A stretch of DNA of 64,000 nt, from NCBI RefSeq assembly GCF_051851555.1, contig NZ_JBPDVH010000002.1:388976-452975 (forward strand), in the 5' to 3' direction. Each line of letters starts with the position of its first letter. The stretch's first letter is position 1. This document shows, piece after piece, positions 35,721-46,064 of this stretch. The notes under the pieces were generated by a model, which searched no databases, was not told the origin of the DNA, and was given only the letters and a program-made list of their open reading frames with translations. Both the position numbers and the translations under genes were made by a program. This stretch comes from Lonepinella sp051851555. GTDB lineage: Bacteria > Pseudomonadota > Gammaproteobacteria > Enterobacterales > Pasteurellaceae.

Positions 35721-35781
35721 GCTTATAACAAAATTTGTGTAAATACCTGTTTCTGAGATAATAACCAAAAACAGGTATTTT
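35721..35781 (+). mobile_element. Solitary left end of an IS256-family element
   Basis: About 60 bp match the left end of the element at 30533 (GCxTATAAxAAAATTTGTG, then TACCTGTTTCTGAGATAATA and the rest of the hairpin) almost without change, in the same orientation. The similarity ends just before the transposase start; no right end is present. It lies on the far side of the MBOAT module. Confidence 0.85.
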
Positions 35782-35801
35782 ATGATGAAAGTTCAAACCA
35801 A

Positions 35802-36398
35802 CTAATTTTTCTCAAAACGTTGTAGTTCTTTTGTCGTATGCTTGTTTACACCCTGTATGTTAAAAAAATCACAAGTGAGCTGTTGCTTAGAGAATATAAA
35901 CCATGTTTCTTGTGTAGATACATCTGACGGGTCACCAGGTTCCCCTATATAGTAATAAACATAAGTCATCACATGTAATACATCACCTGTTTTCAACGTC
36001 AGTCTATAAGGTGTAGCTTTACTTGCACCACCATCACAATAGTTACCTGATATATCAACCTTAGCCTCATTTTTATTCAGATGCAGCAAATTATAAAATT
36101 GTTTTTGAGTGACAAAATTATAGGCTTTATTAAACCCCACAATCAGCACTGGCGCAGCCATTTTATTTCCTTGTAAATCATCATAGGAAAGTGCCGTCCA
36201 AGCAAAATTGCCTTTCGTTTTGCTTTGTATTGGTGCATATTGTTGCTCAAAATAATGTCTAAAATCAGCACTATTCGCCTTTGCAAAGGTTTCATAGGCG
36301 ACATAATTAGGTATTTTCTTGCTGCTTAAGGTTGAATTTTCTGCCTGTAATGGTACACAGCCAGTTAATAGTAGCAGTAATAATATCAGTTTTTTCAT
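35802..36398 (-). CDS. Putative lipoprotein, unknown function
   Basis: The 198-residue protein has a lipobox LTGC (Cys14). The N-terminal mature part (PNYVAYETFAKANSADFRHYFEQQYAP, in two pieces about 31-57) resembles the protein encoded just upstream (PDYETFEKFAS...FKRYFDQKYP), so the two are tandem paralogues. Later segments (YRLTLKTGDVLHVMTYVYYY) are also shared. It follows its paralogue by 11 nt, presumably one operon. No known domain was recognised. Confidence 0.6.
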   Translation of the reverse strand: MKKLILLLLLLTGCVPLQAENSTLSSKKIPNYVAYETFAKANSADFRHYFEQQYAPIQSKTKGNFAWTALSYDDLQGNKMAAPVLIVGFNKAYNFVTQKQFYNLLHLNKNEAKVDISGNYCDGGASKATPYRLTLKTGDVLHVMTYVYYYIGEPGDPSDVSTQETWFIFSKQQLTCDFFNIQGVNKHTTKELQRFEKN

Positions 36399-36409
36399 AG
36401 ATAAAATTC

Positions 36410-37078
36410 CTATTCTTCGTACATTTTATTTTTCATTGGGCCAGTGCGTTCAAAGTCTTGAAGTGCATTTTTATCAAGTTTACCTTGAGAATCCCCGAAT
36501 GCCTTACAACTCTGTTTATTTTTATAAATAACTAAGTTTGTATACTCTCTAGGACCAGGATTATAACCTCCAGAATAAAATAAATATAACACTTTTCCAG
36601 ATTTTAGTGTTAATTTATATTGTTCATCTTCTCCCCAAAAACCAGGACCTCTTTTACATCTATTTATTTTTTCAATACCAATATCATTTGAATCTAATCC
36701 AAATACTTTATAAAAGTTATATCGAGTAAAATCTAAATATGAATGAAATTCAAATTCTAATGTAGTTTCTTTTTTTAAATCATTAAACTTATCTCCCACC
36801 AAATACACCTTACCTTTGAAATAACTAGGATACTCAAAATCATCAAGATCATAAACAGGAAAGGCTTTTTTGGCCACACTTACATCAGATTTAAAATTAT
36901 ACCCATCAGAACTAGGGTATTTTTGATCAAAATAACGTTTAAATTCAGCACCATTATTTGTACTGGCAAATTTTTCAAAGGTTTCATAATCTGGCAGGAC
37001 TGTATTCTGGGCAAAACTAAGTTGAGCGCAAGAAGATAATAAAATAGGGAGGGACATCAATAAAGCAATTTTTTTCAT
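36410..37078 (-). CDS. Putative lipoprotein, paralogue of the downstream gene
   Basis: The 222-residue protein has a signal with lipobox LSSC (Cys17); start MKKIALLMSL at 37078 follows GGAG. It shares with the next gene the ETFxKFA...F(K/R)xYF(D/E)Q(K/Q)Y motif and the YKLTLKSGKVLYLFYSGGY-like segment. Base composition is more AT-rich than in neighbouring housekeeping genes. Function unknown; a surface or periplasmic role is inferred from the lipobox. Confidence 0.6.
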   Translation of the reverse strand: MKKIALLMSLPILLSSCAQLSFAQNTVLPDYETFEKFASTNNGAEFKRYFDQKYPSSDGYNFKSDVSVAKKAFPVYDLDDFEYPSYFKGKVYLVGDKFNDLKKETTLEFEFHSYLDFTRYNFYKVFGLDSNDIGIEKINRCKRGPGFWGEDEQYKLTLKSGKVLYLFYSGGYNPGPREYTNLVIYKNKQSCKAFGDSQGKLDKNALQDFERTGPMKNKMYEE

Positions 37079-37187
37079 ACGAAACTCCAATGGATTATTT
37101 TTATATGCAGAGGTGTTTTAGTTGTTATGTCAATAACAACTAAAAGGATTATAATCCTTGCTAAAATTGACTATTTTTCAATCTAAT

Positions 37188-37279
37188 GTAGGAGCGTATT
37201 GCATACGCCCATGCTCGATCTCTTTTCTTCTCAAATTATGGGAACATCAGGTTCTAGGGCGTATGCAATACGCCCCTAC
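37188..37279. repeat. Inverted pair of the GGGCGTATGCAATACGCCC element
   Basis: Units at 37188-37210 and 37257-37279 face each other across a 46-nt spacer that begins ATGCTCGATCT. The same spacer motif appears inverted in the pair at 49882-49946, so these are copies of one mobile-like repeat family. Confidence 0.88.
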
Positions 37280-37320
37280 TCATTTTGTTATTACACCGGT
37301 GCGGGAGACTGCACGCCGAT

Positions 37321-37356
37321 AAAAAATAGTTGCTTATGTTCACCATCAGCAACTAT
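37321..37356 (-). terminator. fabB terminator
   Basis: ATAGTTGC (37326-37333) and GCAACTAT (37349-37356) pair with a 15-nt loop, followed on the minus strand by TTTTTATC. It lies 20 nt after the fabB stop. Confidence 0.75.
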
Positions 37357-37375
37357 CTTCATTCAAACAGGGATT

Positions 37376-38590
37376 TTATTTATAACGCTTAAACACCAAC
37401 GTCGCATTCGTCCCACCAAAACCAAAGCTATTTGACATCACGGTTTGTAATCCCGCATTTTCTTTGGTTTCTGTCACAATATTTAAGCCCGCTGCTTTTT
37501 CATCAAGGGTTTCAATATTAATGCTTGGTGCAATAAAATCATTATGTAACATTAATAAGGTGTAAATCGCCTCATGTGCGCCCGCCGCCCCTAATGAGTG
37601 GCCAGTCATGGATTTTGTGGATGAAATGGCTGGTTTTTGACCCGCAAAAACATTCGCAATCGCCCCCAACTCTTTCACATCACCAACGGGTGTTGAGGTA
37701 CCATGTACGTTAATATAATCCACTGGGCTGTCCACCGTAGCAAGGGCTTGTTTCATACAACGTTCTGCCCCCTCACCGCTTGGCGCCACCATATCATAGC
37801 CATCAGAAGTCGCCCCATAACCCACGATTTCTGCATAAATTTTTGCACCACGAGCTAACGCATGTTCTAATTCTTCTACCACCACAACAGCACCACCACC
37901 GGCAATCACAAAACCATCACGGTTGGCATCATAAGCACGAGAGGCTTTGGTTGGCGTGTCGTTATATTTGGTTGAAACTGCTCCCATGGCGTCAAATTCG
38001 GTAGCACATTCCCAAGAAAGTTCTTCCGCACCACCGGCAAAGACCACATCTTGTTTGCCTAATTGAATCAATTCTAAGGCATGACCGATACAGTGAGCAG
38101 AGGTCGCACAAGCTGAACTAATGGAATAGTTTACGCCACGAATTTTATAAGGCGTCGCTAAACAAGCAGAAACACTGGACGCCATGGTTTTCGTCACGGC
38201 ATAAGGCCCCACTTTTTTCACGCTGCCATTACGCACCGCATCACAGGCCACTAACTGGCTATGTGCCGAGCCGGTTCCTGCACCAATCACTAACCCCGTA
38301 CGATCATTCGACACTTGATCTTCGCTCAAGCCTGAATCTTCAATCGCCTCTTTCATGGAAAGATAAGCATAAGCCGCCGCATCTCCCATAAAACGATAAA
38401 CTTTACGGTCAATTAATTCCGCTGGATTTAACTTAATCGTCCCCGCCACTTGGCTACGCATGCCCACCTCTGCAAATTCAGGCACAAATTCAATCCCTGA
38501 TTTACCGGCTTTTAATGACGCTAATACTTCTTCTTTGTTATTACCAATACTTGAAACGATACCGAATCCAGTGATAACTGCTCTTCTCAT
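37376..38590 (-). CDS. fabB: 3-oxoacyl-ACP synthase I FabB
   Basis: The 404-residue condensing enzyme has catalytic Cys161 (SSACATSAH), His in [11 protein letters not shown] (about 296) and His in [15 protein letters not shown] (about 331). It elongates saturated and unsaturated acyl-ACP. It diverges from mnmC, the conserved arrangement. FadR, which activates fabB in E. coli, is encoded in this window. Confidence 0.97.
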   Translation of the reverse strand: MRRAVITGFGIVSSIGNNKEEVLASLKAGKSGIEFVPEFAEVGMRSQVAGTIKLNPAELIDRKVYRFMGDAAAYAYLSMKEAIEDSGLSEDQVSNDRTGLVIGAGTGSAHSQLVACDAVRNGSVKKVGPYAVTKTMASSVSACLATPYKIRGVNYSISSACATSAHCIGHALELIQLGKQDVVFAGGAEELSWECATEFDAMGAVSTKYNDTPTKASRAYDANRDGFVIAGGGAVVVVEELEHALARGAKIYAEIVGYGATSDGYDMVAPSGEGAERCMKQALATVDSPVDYINVHGTSTPVGDVKELGAIANVFAGQKPAISSTKSMTGHSLGAAGAHEAIYTLLMLHNDFIAPSINIETLDEKAAGLNIVTETKENAGLQTVMSNSFGFGGTNATLVFKRYK

Positions 38591-38741
38591 TACTTATTTT
38601 CCTTTGTACGTGAAATTTTTCAAATTTCTGGCTAACTTACTACGAAATCAAAAAATTTCAAGTTAAAATTGATTTGTTCGACCAGTGCCAAAATTTTGGC
38701 TATTATAACAAAATAACAGATTGCAAAAAAGGAATAAAACC

Positions 38742-40751
38742 ATGCTACAAGTGAAATCCGCAGAAATTCATTTTAATCAAGAGAATACGCCAGTTTCTCA
38801 ACAATTTGATGATGTGTATTTTTGTAATCAAGACGGCATGGCAGAAAGTGATTACGTCTTTGTGCAAGGCAATCAACTTTGGCAACGTTGGCTTAAATAT
38901 AAACAAGCCCATTTTGTGATCGCTGAAACAGGCTTTGGTACAGGGTTAAATTTCTTTATTACCACCGCACTTTTTCGCCAATTTAGAGCCGAAAATCCGC
39001 AATCTCCGTTAAAACGACTGTTTTTTATTTCCTTTGAAAAATACCCGATTCCCATTGAATCCTTAAAACAGGCTCATCAAGCCTACGCTCAATTTGCCCA
39101 TCTCACGCAATCTTTACAAGAGAAATGGCTTGAACCGATCACAGGTTGCCAACGTTTTCATTTTGACGAAACGACCTTAGATCTCTGGTTTGGCGACATT
39201 AACGAACAACTTCCGCAACTCGGTGATTATATGCAAAACCGCATTGACGCTTGGTTTTTAGATGGCTTTGCACCGAGCAAGAATCCAGATATGTGGAATA
39301 ATCAACTTTACGATCAACTATATCGTTACACCAAACACAACGGCACATTTGCCACATTCACCGCTGCAAGTGCGGTGCGAAAAGGCTTAGAAAATGCCGG
39401 TTTTGCGGTAGAAAAACGCAAAGGATTTGGCAAAAAACGAGAATGTTTGCATGGTCAAAAACTCACCAAAAATACACCGCACTTTGCTTTTCCTTGGTAT
39501 CACTGGCAAACCGCCCAATTTGAACAACAAGCGGAAATTGCGATTATCGGCGGTGGCATTGCCTCACTTTTTACCGCACTTGCCCTGTTGCAACGTGGAG
39601 CAAAAGTCACGCTTTATTGTGAAGATGAACAACCTGCCTTAAACGCCTCAGGCAACAAACAAGGGGCATTTTATCCGCAATTAAGTGATGATGATATTCG
39701 CAATATTCGTTTCTATATTCATGCCTTTGCTTATGGTCAACAGCAACTCAGATGGGCAATCAAACAAGGCATTGAATTTGAACACCAATTTTGTGGGGTG
39801 GCATTGTGTGGTTATGATCAAAAAAGTGCGGTGAAATTAGATAAAATTTCGCAATATCAATGGCACAACAGTCTTTATCAACCGCTTAACCAACAACAAT
39901 TATCGGATATTGTCGGCTTGCCACTACCCTGTGGCGGAGGTTTTATTCCACAAGGTGCGTGGCTCAATCCTCGCCAATTTGTGCAAAACACCTTTGCTTA
40001 TTTGCAAGCATTAGGCTTAACCCTAAAAACATCGCAAAAAATCACCGCACTTCAGCGACAAGAAGATAGTTGGCTGTTAACCAATCAACAGAGTGAACAG
40101 TTTCCACATCAAATTGTGATCCTTGCCAACGGTCATCAACTCAGTCAATTTGAGCAAACCCAACCCTTGCCAACTTACCCTGTACGTGGACAAGTGAGCC
40201 AAATTCCGACTAGCGAGAATTTACTGAAACTCAACACCGTACTTTGTTATGACGGCTATTTAACGCCAGTGGATCAATCGAAAATGAGCCACTGTATCGG
40301 TGCAAGCCACGTTAGGGATAATGCCACTCGCCATTTTAGCCGAGAAGAACAGCAACAAAACCAACAAAAAATTCAACAAAACATTGGTGAAGATTGGACA
40401 AAAGAAGTGAATACTTCAAGTAATATTGCAAGAGTGGGCGTTCGTTGTGCCATACGAGATCGCATGCCGTTAGTTGGTAACGTACCCAATTTTGAGCAAC
40501 AACGTATTGATTACAAAAATATCTACAACCTACGCCGCCGCAGACAACCCATTCCACAAGCAGCTAACTACCCAAATTTGTACCTCATTGGTGCATTAGG
40601 ATCTCGAGGATTAACCTCCGCCCCTTTACTCGGCGAACTATTGGGTTCATTAATTTACGGCGAACCTTTGCCGTTAAGTGAAGATATTTTGCATAATTTG
40701 GTGGGAAATCGAAGTTGGTTAAGGAAGTTGTTGAAAGGGGGTGTGGTGTGA
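38742..40751 (+). CDS. mnmC: Bifunctional tRNA mnm5s2U biosynthesis protein MnmC
   Basis: The 669-residue protein fuses a C-terminal FAD-dependent oxidoreductase ([25 protein letters not shown] dinucleotide motif, start about 265) to an N-terminal methyltransferase ([11 protein letters not shown], 62-72; [12 protein letters not shown]). It makes the last two steps of mnm5(s2)U at the tRNA wobble position. The start at 38742 ([11 protein letters not shown]) has AAAGGA; a TTG seven codons earlier is unlikely. Uptake signals occur several times inside the gene. Confidence 0.95.
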   Translation: MLQVKSAEIHFNQENTPVSQQFDDVYFCNQDGMAESDYVFVQGNQLWQRWLKYKQAHFVIAETGFGTGLNFFITTALFRQFRAENPQSPLKRLFFISFEKYPIPIESLKQAHQAYAQFAHLTQSLQEKWLEPITGCQRFHFDETTLDLWFGDINEQLPQLGDYMQNRIDAWFLDGFAPSKNPDMWNNQLYDQLYRYTKHNGTFATFTAASAVRKGLENAGFAVEKRKGFGKKRECLHGQKLTKNTPHFAFPWYHWQTAQFEQQAEIAIIGGGIASLFTALALLQRGAKVTLYCEDEQPALNASGNKQGAFYPQLSDDDIRNIRFYIHAFAYGQQQLRWAIKQGIEFEHQFCGVALCGYDQKSAVKLDKISQYQWHNSLYQPLNQQQLSDIVGLPLPCGGGFIPQGAWLNPRQFVQNTFAYLQALGLTLKTSQKITALQRQEDSWLLTNQQSEQFPHQIVILANGHQLSQFEQTQPLPTYPVRGQVSQIPTSENLLKLNTVLCYDGYLTPVDQSKMSHCIGASHVRDNATRHFSREEQQQNQQKIQQNIGEDWTKEVNTSSNIARVGVRCAIRDRMPLVGNVPNFEQQRIDYKNIYNLRRRRQPIPQAANYPNLYLIGALGSRGLTSAPLLGELLGSLIYGEPLPLSEDILHNLVGNRSWLRKLLKGGVV

Positions 40752-40754
40752 AAA

Positions 40755-40779
40755 ATCGTGGCGATCACCTCGCCACGAT
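40755..40779 (-). terminator. Bidirectional terminator between mnmC and the amidohydrolase gene
   Basis: ATCGTGGCG and CGCCACGAT form a 9-bp stem with a 7-nt loop; a TTTTT run follows on the minus strand. Confidence 0.82.
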
Positions 40780-40802
40780 GTCTTTCTTCAAGATAAAATG
40801 TG

Positions 40803-42065
40803 TTATTTCAGCAACCGCTCCACCAGTGCTGTATACATATTCACGCCAGTTTCTAATTGATTTTCATCAAAATCAAACTCGGCCTCATGATGACCCGCAG
40901 TACGATCTGCACCCAAGATAAAATAAATGGCTTTACCACCCTGATCTTGCACCCGTCTACCTAAAATTGTGGCATCTTCGCTGGCGTTAAAAGCATAATC
41001 TACGATTTCATTCACTTGCGGTTGTTGTAAAGCGATTTCACTGACTAAATCCACCAGTTCTTTGTCATTGAGCATATCCACCGCTTCGCCCATGATTTCC
41101 GTTTCATATTCCACATCAAAACTGATAGCGATACCCTTGGCGATTTGCATCACTTGATCCACCATATATTGGTTAATCTCTTTATTTTCTCCCCGCACTT
41201 CAAGCTGAATTTCCGCTTTGCTTGGCACAACATTCCGTCCCTCGCCTGCGTTTAACACGCCAACGTTGATACGGGTCATACCGCCCCCATGGCGAGCAAT
41301 GCCGTGTAATTGTGTCACCGCATGAGCTGCCGCTAACAAGGCATTTTTTCCTAAATGCGGTGCTGCACCTGCGTGAGCGGGTTTGCCACGATAGCGAATA
41401 TCAATTTTGGTGGTAGAGAGGAAATTTTTTAAATCAGGAATTACTGTCCCACTAAAGGCACAGAAACTAATATGTGAGCTAGCAAAATAATCGGCATCAT
41501 CAATGGCCCCACTGGCAGCAATGGCAGCCGCACCTCGCACGCCTTCTTCCGCAGGTTGGAACACAATTTTGACTTTGCCCGTGTATTTATCTTTGTTTTG
41601 TGATAACCATAATGCTGTGCCTAAGCCAATAGTAATGTGTCCATCATGTCCGCAAGCGTGCATAAAGCCATCATTGATAGAGGCAAATCCGAGTTGATTT
41701 GGAATATGATTTTCCGCTTTGGTTTCCCCCACGTTGACACAATCAATATCAAAACGTAACGCTACGGTTTTCCCCGCTTTGCCTGAATCAAAAATCGCCA
41801 CACAACCCGTGTAGCCGTCCATTTTATCTAGCCATTTTTGTTTTGCACCATAGGCAAGGGCGTTTTGAATACCTTTTTCTACCACTTTTTGATTACGACC
41901 CCGCACAAAATCAGGGTTGATAATTTGTTTACCAAATAAAAGTTCTGCCCCCATTTCCTCTAAATAATCCGCAATACGGCTCGTTGTCCAAAATTCACTC
42001 CAACCTGTTTCGGGAAAACGATGAAATTCACGTCGCCATTGGGTTAATTGATTTAAATTTGCCAT
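40803..42065 (-). CDS. M20 family amidohydrolase, AbgA-like
   Basis: The 420-residue metallohydrolase has the M20D features RRELH-like RREFHRFPETGWSEF (11-25), MHACGHDGH (135-143, metal ligands) and PAEEG (171-175), plus a late GHHEAEFDF. It resembles AbgA, the subunit of p-aminobenzoyl-glutamate hydrolase, more than plain amino-acid deacylases. No abgB partner lies beside it; instead a DcuC-type transporter gene precedes it by about 80 nt on the same strand, with a terminator-like hairpin between. The substrate is inferred only by likeness. Confidence 0.75.
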   Translation of the reverse strand: MANLNQLTQWRREFHRFPETGWSEFWTTSRIADYLEEMGAELLFGKQIINPDFVRGRNQKVVEKGIQNALAYGAKQKWLDKMDGYTGCVAIFDSGKAGKTVALRFDIDCVNVGETKAENHIPNQLGFASINDGFMHACGHDGHITIGLGTALWLSQNKDKYTGKVKIVFQPAEEGVRGAAAIAASGAIDDADYFASSHISFCAFSGTVIPDLKNFLSTTKIDIRYRGKPAHAGAAPHLGKNALLAAAHAVTQLHGIARHGGGMTRINVGVLNAGEGRNVVPSKAEIQLEVRGENKEINQYMVDQVMQIAKGIAISFDVEYETEIMGEAVDMLNDKELVDLVSEIALQQPQVNEIVDYAFNASEDATILGRRVQDQGGKAIYFILGADRTAGHHEAEFDFDENQLETGVNMYTALVERLLK

Positions 42066-42095
42066 AATGATATTCCTTAAAAAGTCTGAAAAAAC

Positions 42096-42139
42096 ACACC
42101 GCAGTTTTGGAAAAATTAATCAAAGTGCGGTGTTTTTTG
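42096..42139 (-). terminator. Uptake-signal hairpin between transporter and amidohydrolase genes
   Basis: ACACCGCA (42096-42103) and TGCGGTGT (42126-42133) form a stem containing an uptake signal; T runs follow on both strands. It may partly separate the two genes transcriptionally. Confidence 0.6.
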
Positions 42140-42147
42140 CATAAGTT

Positions 42148-43440
42148 TTATAACATAAACAACGCCAAGAACAAGGTTGCAACAATCATACCTGGTGCAG
42201 TACGTTTCACCATTTCCACAGGGCTAACCATAGCCAATCCTGCACAAACAATGGTCACGCCTGCAATAGGTGACGCAGTACGACCAATGGCTCCAGCAAT
42301 AGCCGCCGCCATACCTAAATTCACATGGGTATAGCCTAATTCTACGGCATGCGGTGTCACGGCTGTATTAAAGGCAATCGCTGCCGCATCACCTGACCCT
42401 GTGACTACACCCATTAAGAATGGACCGATAGTAGACCCCCAACGCACAAATTCGTTAGAATGTTTTAAAAAGTCAATAGCAGAATCCACTGCACCTGTGG
42501 CTTTTAAACCCGCAACAAATACGCTAGCCGCAATAATAATACCTAACACATTGGCATAGGAATTACCCATCCCATTGAAAAATTCTTCGGTGATTTTAAT
42601 CGGTGAAATCCGTGTAACCACTAAAGCATAAATGGCCCCAATTAACATGGCTTGTGGCACACCCATTTTGGTCCACTCTAAACCTGAAACCTGTTGCAGT
42701 GAAGTCCCACCAATCACCAAAATGACTAGAGGAACTAACGGCGCAAGGGCATACAATAGATTCACTTTCTCAAAATGCGATTCTGTTTCTTGATTTTCTT
42801 GGAGATAAGCATCACGATGTTGTTGTCCGTAATCTTTAAATACTAGTGCTAAAATCGTCAATACCAATGCACCAATCGCACCTGTGATAAAAGTATAGGG
42901 TGCATGAGAAAGGTTGACTTCTGTAATGGTTAAGCCCGACATTTCTGCAATCATAGCAGAGTGAGAAGACCCTGGACTCATCATGGAACCAAATGTCCCT
43001 GCTAAAATTGCCGCCCCTGCGGTGGCGGGACGTACACCCGCACTTTTTAACACGGGAATTAAGGTTGCGCCTACTGCCGCCGCACAGCCCGCTGCAGAGG
43101 GAATGGCGATATTAATAAAGAACGTAATAATTGTCGCAATCGGAATTAAAAAGAATTTTAAACCGCTTAAAGGTTTGGTGAGTAAATGCACTAAATGACT
43201 ATCGCATTTAGTAAATTTCATCACATAAGCAAAACCCATACTAGAACAGATCGCCATAATCAAACCGCCCGAAGTCATGGATTTAGCAAAGGCATCCAAC
43301 GCCTCCATTGGTTTGAACGTTAAAATTGCCATAATCAACCCCACGCCAATTAACACGGTGCGGGTTTCATATTTTTTGATTAAAAAGTAGATAGTAGCAA
43401 TAATACCTAAAATTGCGATAATAGAATTGAATTGAGCCAT
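42148..43440 (-). CDS. DcuC-family (C4-dicarboxylate-type) anion transporter
   Basis: The 430-residue inner-membrane protein has 10-12 hydrophobic segments. Motifs such as PSAAGCAAAVGATLIPVL and GTFGSMMSPGSSHSAMIAEM (two parts around residues 113-165) are typical of the DcuC group of IT transporters. Members exchange or export C4-dicarboxylates under anaerobiosis. Adjacency to an AbgA-like hydrolase raises the alternative that it imports an acylated amino acid or aminobenzoyl-glutamate-like substrate. Confidence 0.75.
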   Translation of the reverse strand: MAQFNSIIAILGIIATIYFLIKKYETRTVLIGVGLIMAILTFKPMEALDAFAKSMTSGGLIMAICSSMGFAYVMKFTKCDSHLVHLLTKPLSGLKFFLIPIATIITFFINIAIPSAAGCAAAVGATLIPVLKSAGVRPATAGAAILAGTFGSMMSPGSSHSAMIAEMSGLTITEVNLSHAPYTFITGAIGALVLTILALVFKDYGQQHRDAYLQENQETESHFEKVNLLYALAPLVPLVILVIGGTSLQQVSGLEWTKMGVPQAMLIGAIYALVVTRISPIKITEEFFNGMGNSYANVLGIIIAASVFVAGLKATGAVDSAIDFLKHSNEFVRWGSTIGPFLMGVVTGSGDAAAIAFNTAVTPHAVELGYTHVNLGMAAAIAGAIGRTASPIAGVTIVCAGLAMVSPVEMVKRTAPGMIVATLFLALFML

Positions 43441-43716
43441 AATTATTCCTTAAAAAATATTTACTCATCGGATAAATCAGCGCTATTATGTAATGTAATT
43501 TCGTAAATGGAAAGGATCAATTTTAATTTTTTGATCGCACTCGCAAAAAATAATTACAGATTGCAACTATCAGCCGTGGCAATGAACTATTCCCTTAAAA
43601 TTTAAACAGATGACTTAACGAAGTTCCTCTCCGCCTGATCGAATATATTTTGCATAATCTTTTTTCCCTATGCTAAAATACCCTACGATTTTTATTGTTA
43701 TTAAGGGGATTTCATT

Positions 43717-45255
43717 ATGCAAGCGACCTTACAAGATATTTTGGACACGGTAAAATCGAATGCTCTCACCTACCATCAAAAATTGATGTGTTTAGGCAAT
43801 ATTGCAGAGCGTTTATTTAATCCGACTGAATTATTGGGTTACACCGAAGAAGAATGGCAATATATTGAAAATCAAATGATTTGTGATTTGAATGAGGGGT
43901 ATGCCATTTATCGCCCACGTTATATTTTGCCTGATTATAACGTTTATATTCAAAAAGGCTGTAAATTCCTTGATTTACCACCACCGACCAACTTAGATGA
44001 AGCCCTTGACGGCTTATTAATTCTCTATTCTCACGTTCCCTCTATTACCACTTATCCTGTTTATATCGGTCGTCTTGATGTGTTGTTGGATCCGTTTATT
44101 ACGGATGAAAAACAAGATTATATTAAAATTAAACGGTTCTTAAATCATATTGATAAAACCATTCCTGACTCGTTCTGCCACGCTAATGTAGGTCCTTACG
44201 ACACCAAAGCGGGGCGGTTGATTTTGCAAGCGGTGATTGAGCTTGAAAATCCAACACCGAATATGAGTATTCGTTATGATAAAAACAAAACGTCTCGGGA
44301 ATTTGCCGAATTGGCCGCTAAAGCCTGTTTGTTAGTGTCTAAACCGTCCTTTGCCAATGACGCTTATTATATTGCCGATCTTGGTGAAGAATATGGTATC
44401 GCCAGTTGTTATAATGCCTTGCCAGAATGTGGTGGTGCTTATACATTAACCCGTTTGCGTTTAGGTACCATTGGGCGTGCTTGTCAAAGCGTAGATGAAA
44501 TGGTCAGTGAATTATTGCCGAAAGTGGCTAAACTTGCCCTTTCCACCATGGACAAACGGCATAAATTCTTGGTGGAACAAAGCAATTTCTTTGAAACCGA
44601 TTTCTTGGTCAAAGAGGGCTTTATTAAACGCACCAATTTCACCAGTATGATTGCCATTGTTGGGCTTGCGGATGCCACTAATCACTTGCTCAAAAAAGAG
44701 GGCTTAAACGAAACCTTTGGACAAAGTCAGCGTGGTGATGAAATTGCTACCTTAATAATGGACAAACTCAAAGAAGTCAATGATGCACACAAAGGCTTGT
44801 ATGTGGAACGCACCAATAATCAATACTTGTTGCATGCGCAAGTGGGTGCGAGTAATCACGCCGAAGATAAAACCAACACGCCGGCACACCGTATTCGGGT
44901 GGGCGAAGAACCAACGTTATTAGCCCATTTAAAACAATCTGCCCCATTCCATAAATATTTCCCCTCTGGTACGGGCGATCTGTTTGCCTTTGACCAAACC
45001 TATACGGATCATTTGGATGCGGTGGTGGATATTATTGATGGCTCCTTTGCTAGCGGTTATCGCTACATCACGACCTATTTGAAAAACACCGATCTTATTC
45101 GGGTAACAGGTTATTTAGTCAAGAAAAGCGAAGTCGAACGTTATCGCAAAGGCGAGGCCGTGTTGCGAGATACCACTTGGTACGGTTCAGGCACGGATGA
45201 TTGTGCCAACGTCTTTGATCGTCAGTTGCGTGATGAAGATGATGTAAATGCTTGA
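43717..45255 (+). CDS. yjjI: Glycyl-radical enzyme YjjI (DUF3029)
   Basis: The 512-residue protein matches the YjjI family in length and sequence. The glycyl-radical motif IRVTGY places the radical Gly near residue 465; a candidate active-site Cys lies in PECGGAY (about 237). The reaction is not established for the family. The gene starts after AAGGGGA and overlaps its activase yjjW by 8 nt. Oxygen sensitivity and anaerobic use are expected from the enzyme class. The neighbour nupC points to nucleoside or sugar breakdown. Confidence 0.9.
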   Translation: MQATLQDILDTVKSNALTYHQKLMCLGNIAERLFNPTELLGYTEEEWQYIENQMICDLNEGYAIYRPRYILPDYNVYIQKGCKFLDLPPPTNLDEALDGLLILYSHVPSITTYPVYIGRLDVLLDPFITDEKQDYIKIKRFLNHIDKTIPDSFCHANVGPYDTKAGRLILQAVIELENPTPNMSIRYDKNKTSREFAELAAKACLLVSKPSFANDAYYIADLGEEYGIASCYNALPECGGAYTLTRLRLGTIGRACQSVDEMVSELLPKVAKLALSTMDKRHKFLVEQSNFFETDFLVKEGFIKRTNFTSMIAIVGLADATNHLLKKEGLNETFGQSQRGDEIATLIMDKLKEVNDAHKGLYVERTNNQYLLHAQVGASNHAEDKTNTPAHRIRVGEEPTLLAHLKQSAPFHKYFPSGTGDLFAFDQTYTDHLDAVVDIIDGSFASGYRYITTYLKNTDLIRVTGYLVKKSEVERYRKGEAVLRDTTWYGSGTDDCANVFDRQLRDEDDVNA

Positions 45256-46045
45256 TGAGATGGATCTTTCGACAATACAGGTGCCATTACACCGCATTAT
45301 TCCCTTTTCCAATGTGGAGGGGCAAGGTAATCGCACCAGTATTTTTTTGCAAGGATGCAAGCTGAATTGTTTATATTGCCACAATCCCGAAACTATTCCC
45401 CGTTATACTGACGAGGCCAAGCAAGTCAGCCTACAATATTTGTATGAGCAAGCCATGTCGGCGGTGCCATTTATTCGGGGGGTGACGGTGTCGGGTGGCG
45501 AACCAACGATTCATCATAAAAAATTGGTGCCCTTATTTCAGGCATTAAGAAAGCAAGGTTTAACTTGTTATTTGGACAGCAGCGGTTTTTTTGACTATGA
45601 GGTAATTGAACCGCTGATTGAGGTAACGGACAAATTTCTATTTGACTTAAAAGGTGATGGCGAGGGATTGCAAACGTTGTGTTTTGATCGTAAAAATCAA
45701 CAAGGCAAAGTGCCCGAACAGATTATTCCGACCATTGCCCATATTAAGCCCGAAAATCTCGCCCGAAATTTGCAAAATTTAGCCAAATTATTGCCCCTTG
45801 GCAAAGTGGAAGAAGTGCGGTTAGTTTTTGTAACAACATTTTTTGATGCGCACCAACTGATTGAAAAAGTAGCTAAATTACTAGAACCTTATCCCGACGT
45901 ACTGTTAAAAATTATTCGGGTACATACCAAAGGGACAAGGGATGAACAAGGTTTAACGCCGTTTGTTCCCACCATTGAACAAACGGACGAATTAGCGGCT
46001 TTTGCTAAACAATGTGGCATTCAAAAAATAACAACGATTTATTAA
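45248..46045 (+). CDS. yjjW: Glycyl-radical enzyme activase YjjW
   Basis: The 265-residue radical SAM protein has the cluster motif CKLNCLYC (Cys37, Cys41, Cys44) and GGEP (about 84-87, SAM binding). It generates the glycyl radical on YjjI. No extra ferredoxin-type Cys cluster is visible after the first motif. It overlaps yjjI by 8 nt, which implies coupled translation; an ATG at 45260 is an alternative start. Confidence 0.9.
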   Translation: MLDEMDLSTIQVPLHRIIPFSNVEGQGNRTSIFLQGCKLNCLYCHNPETIPRYTDEAKQVSLQYLYEQAMSAVPFIRGVTVSGGEPTIHHKKLVPLFQALRKQGLTCYLDSSGFFDYEVIEPLIEVTDKFLFDLKGDGEGLQTLCFDRKNQQGKVPEQIIPTIAHIKPENLARNLQNLAKLLPLGKVEEVRLVFVTTFFDAHQLIEKVAKLLEPYPDVLLKIIRVHTKGTRDEQGLTPFVPTIEQTDELAAFAKQCGIQKITTIY

Positions 46046-46064
46046 TTTAAAAAGGGATTAAAAT

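Noticed and set aside
43515..43536. GATCAA...TTGATC inverted repeat upstream of yjjI, considered as an FNR site
   Set aside because: An FNR box is TTGAT-N4-ATCAA; this repeat has the half-sites in the opposite order and a wider gap, so it was not called.
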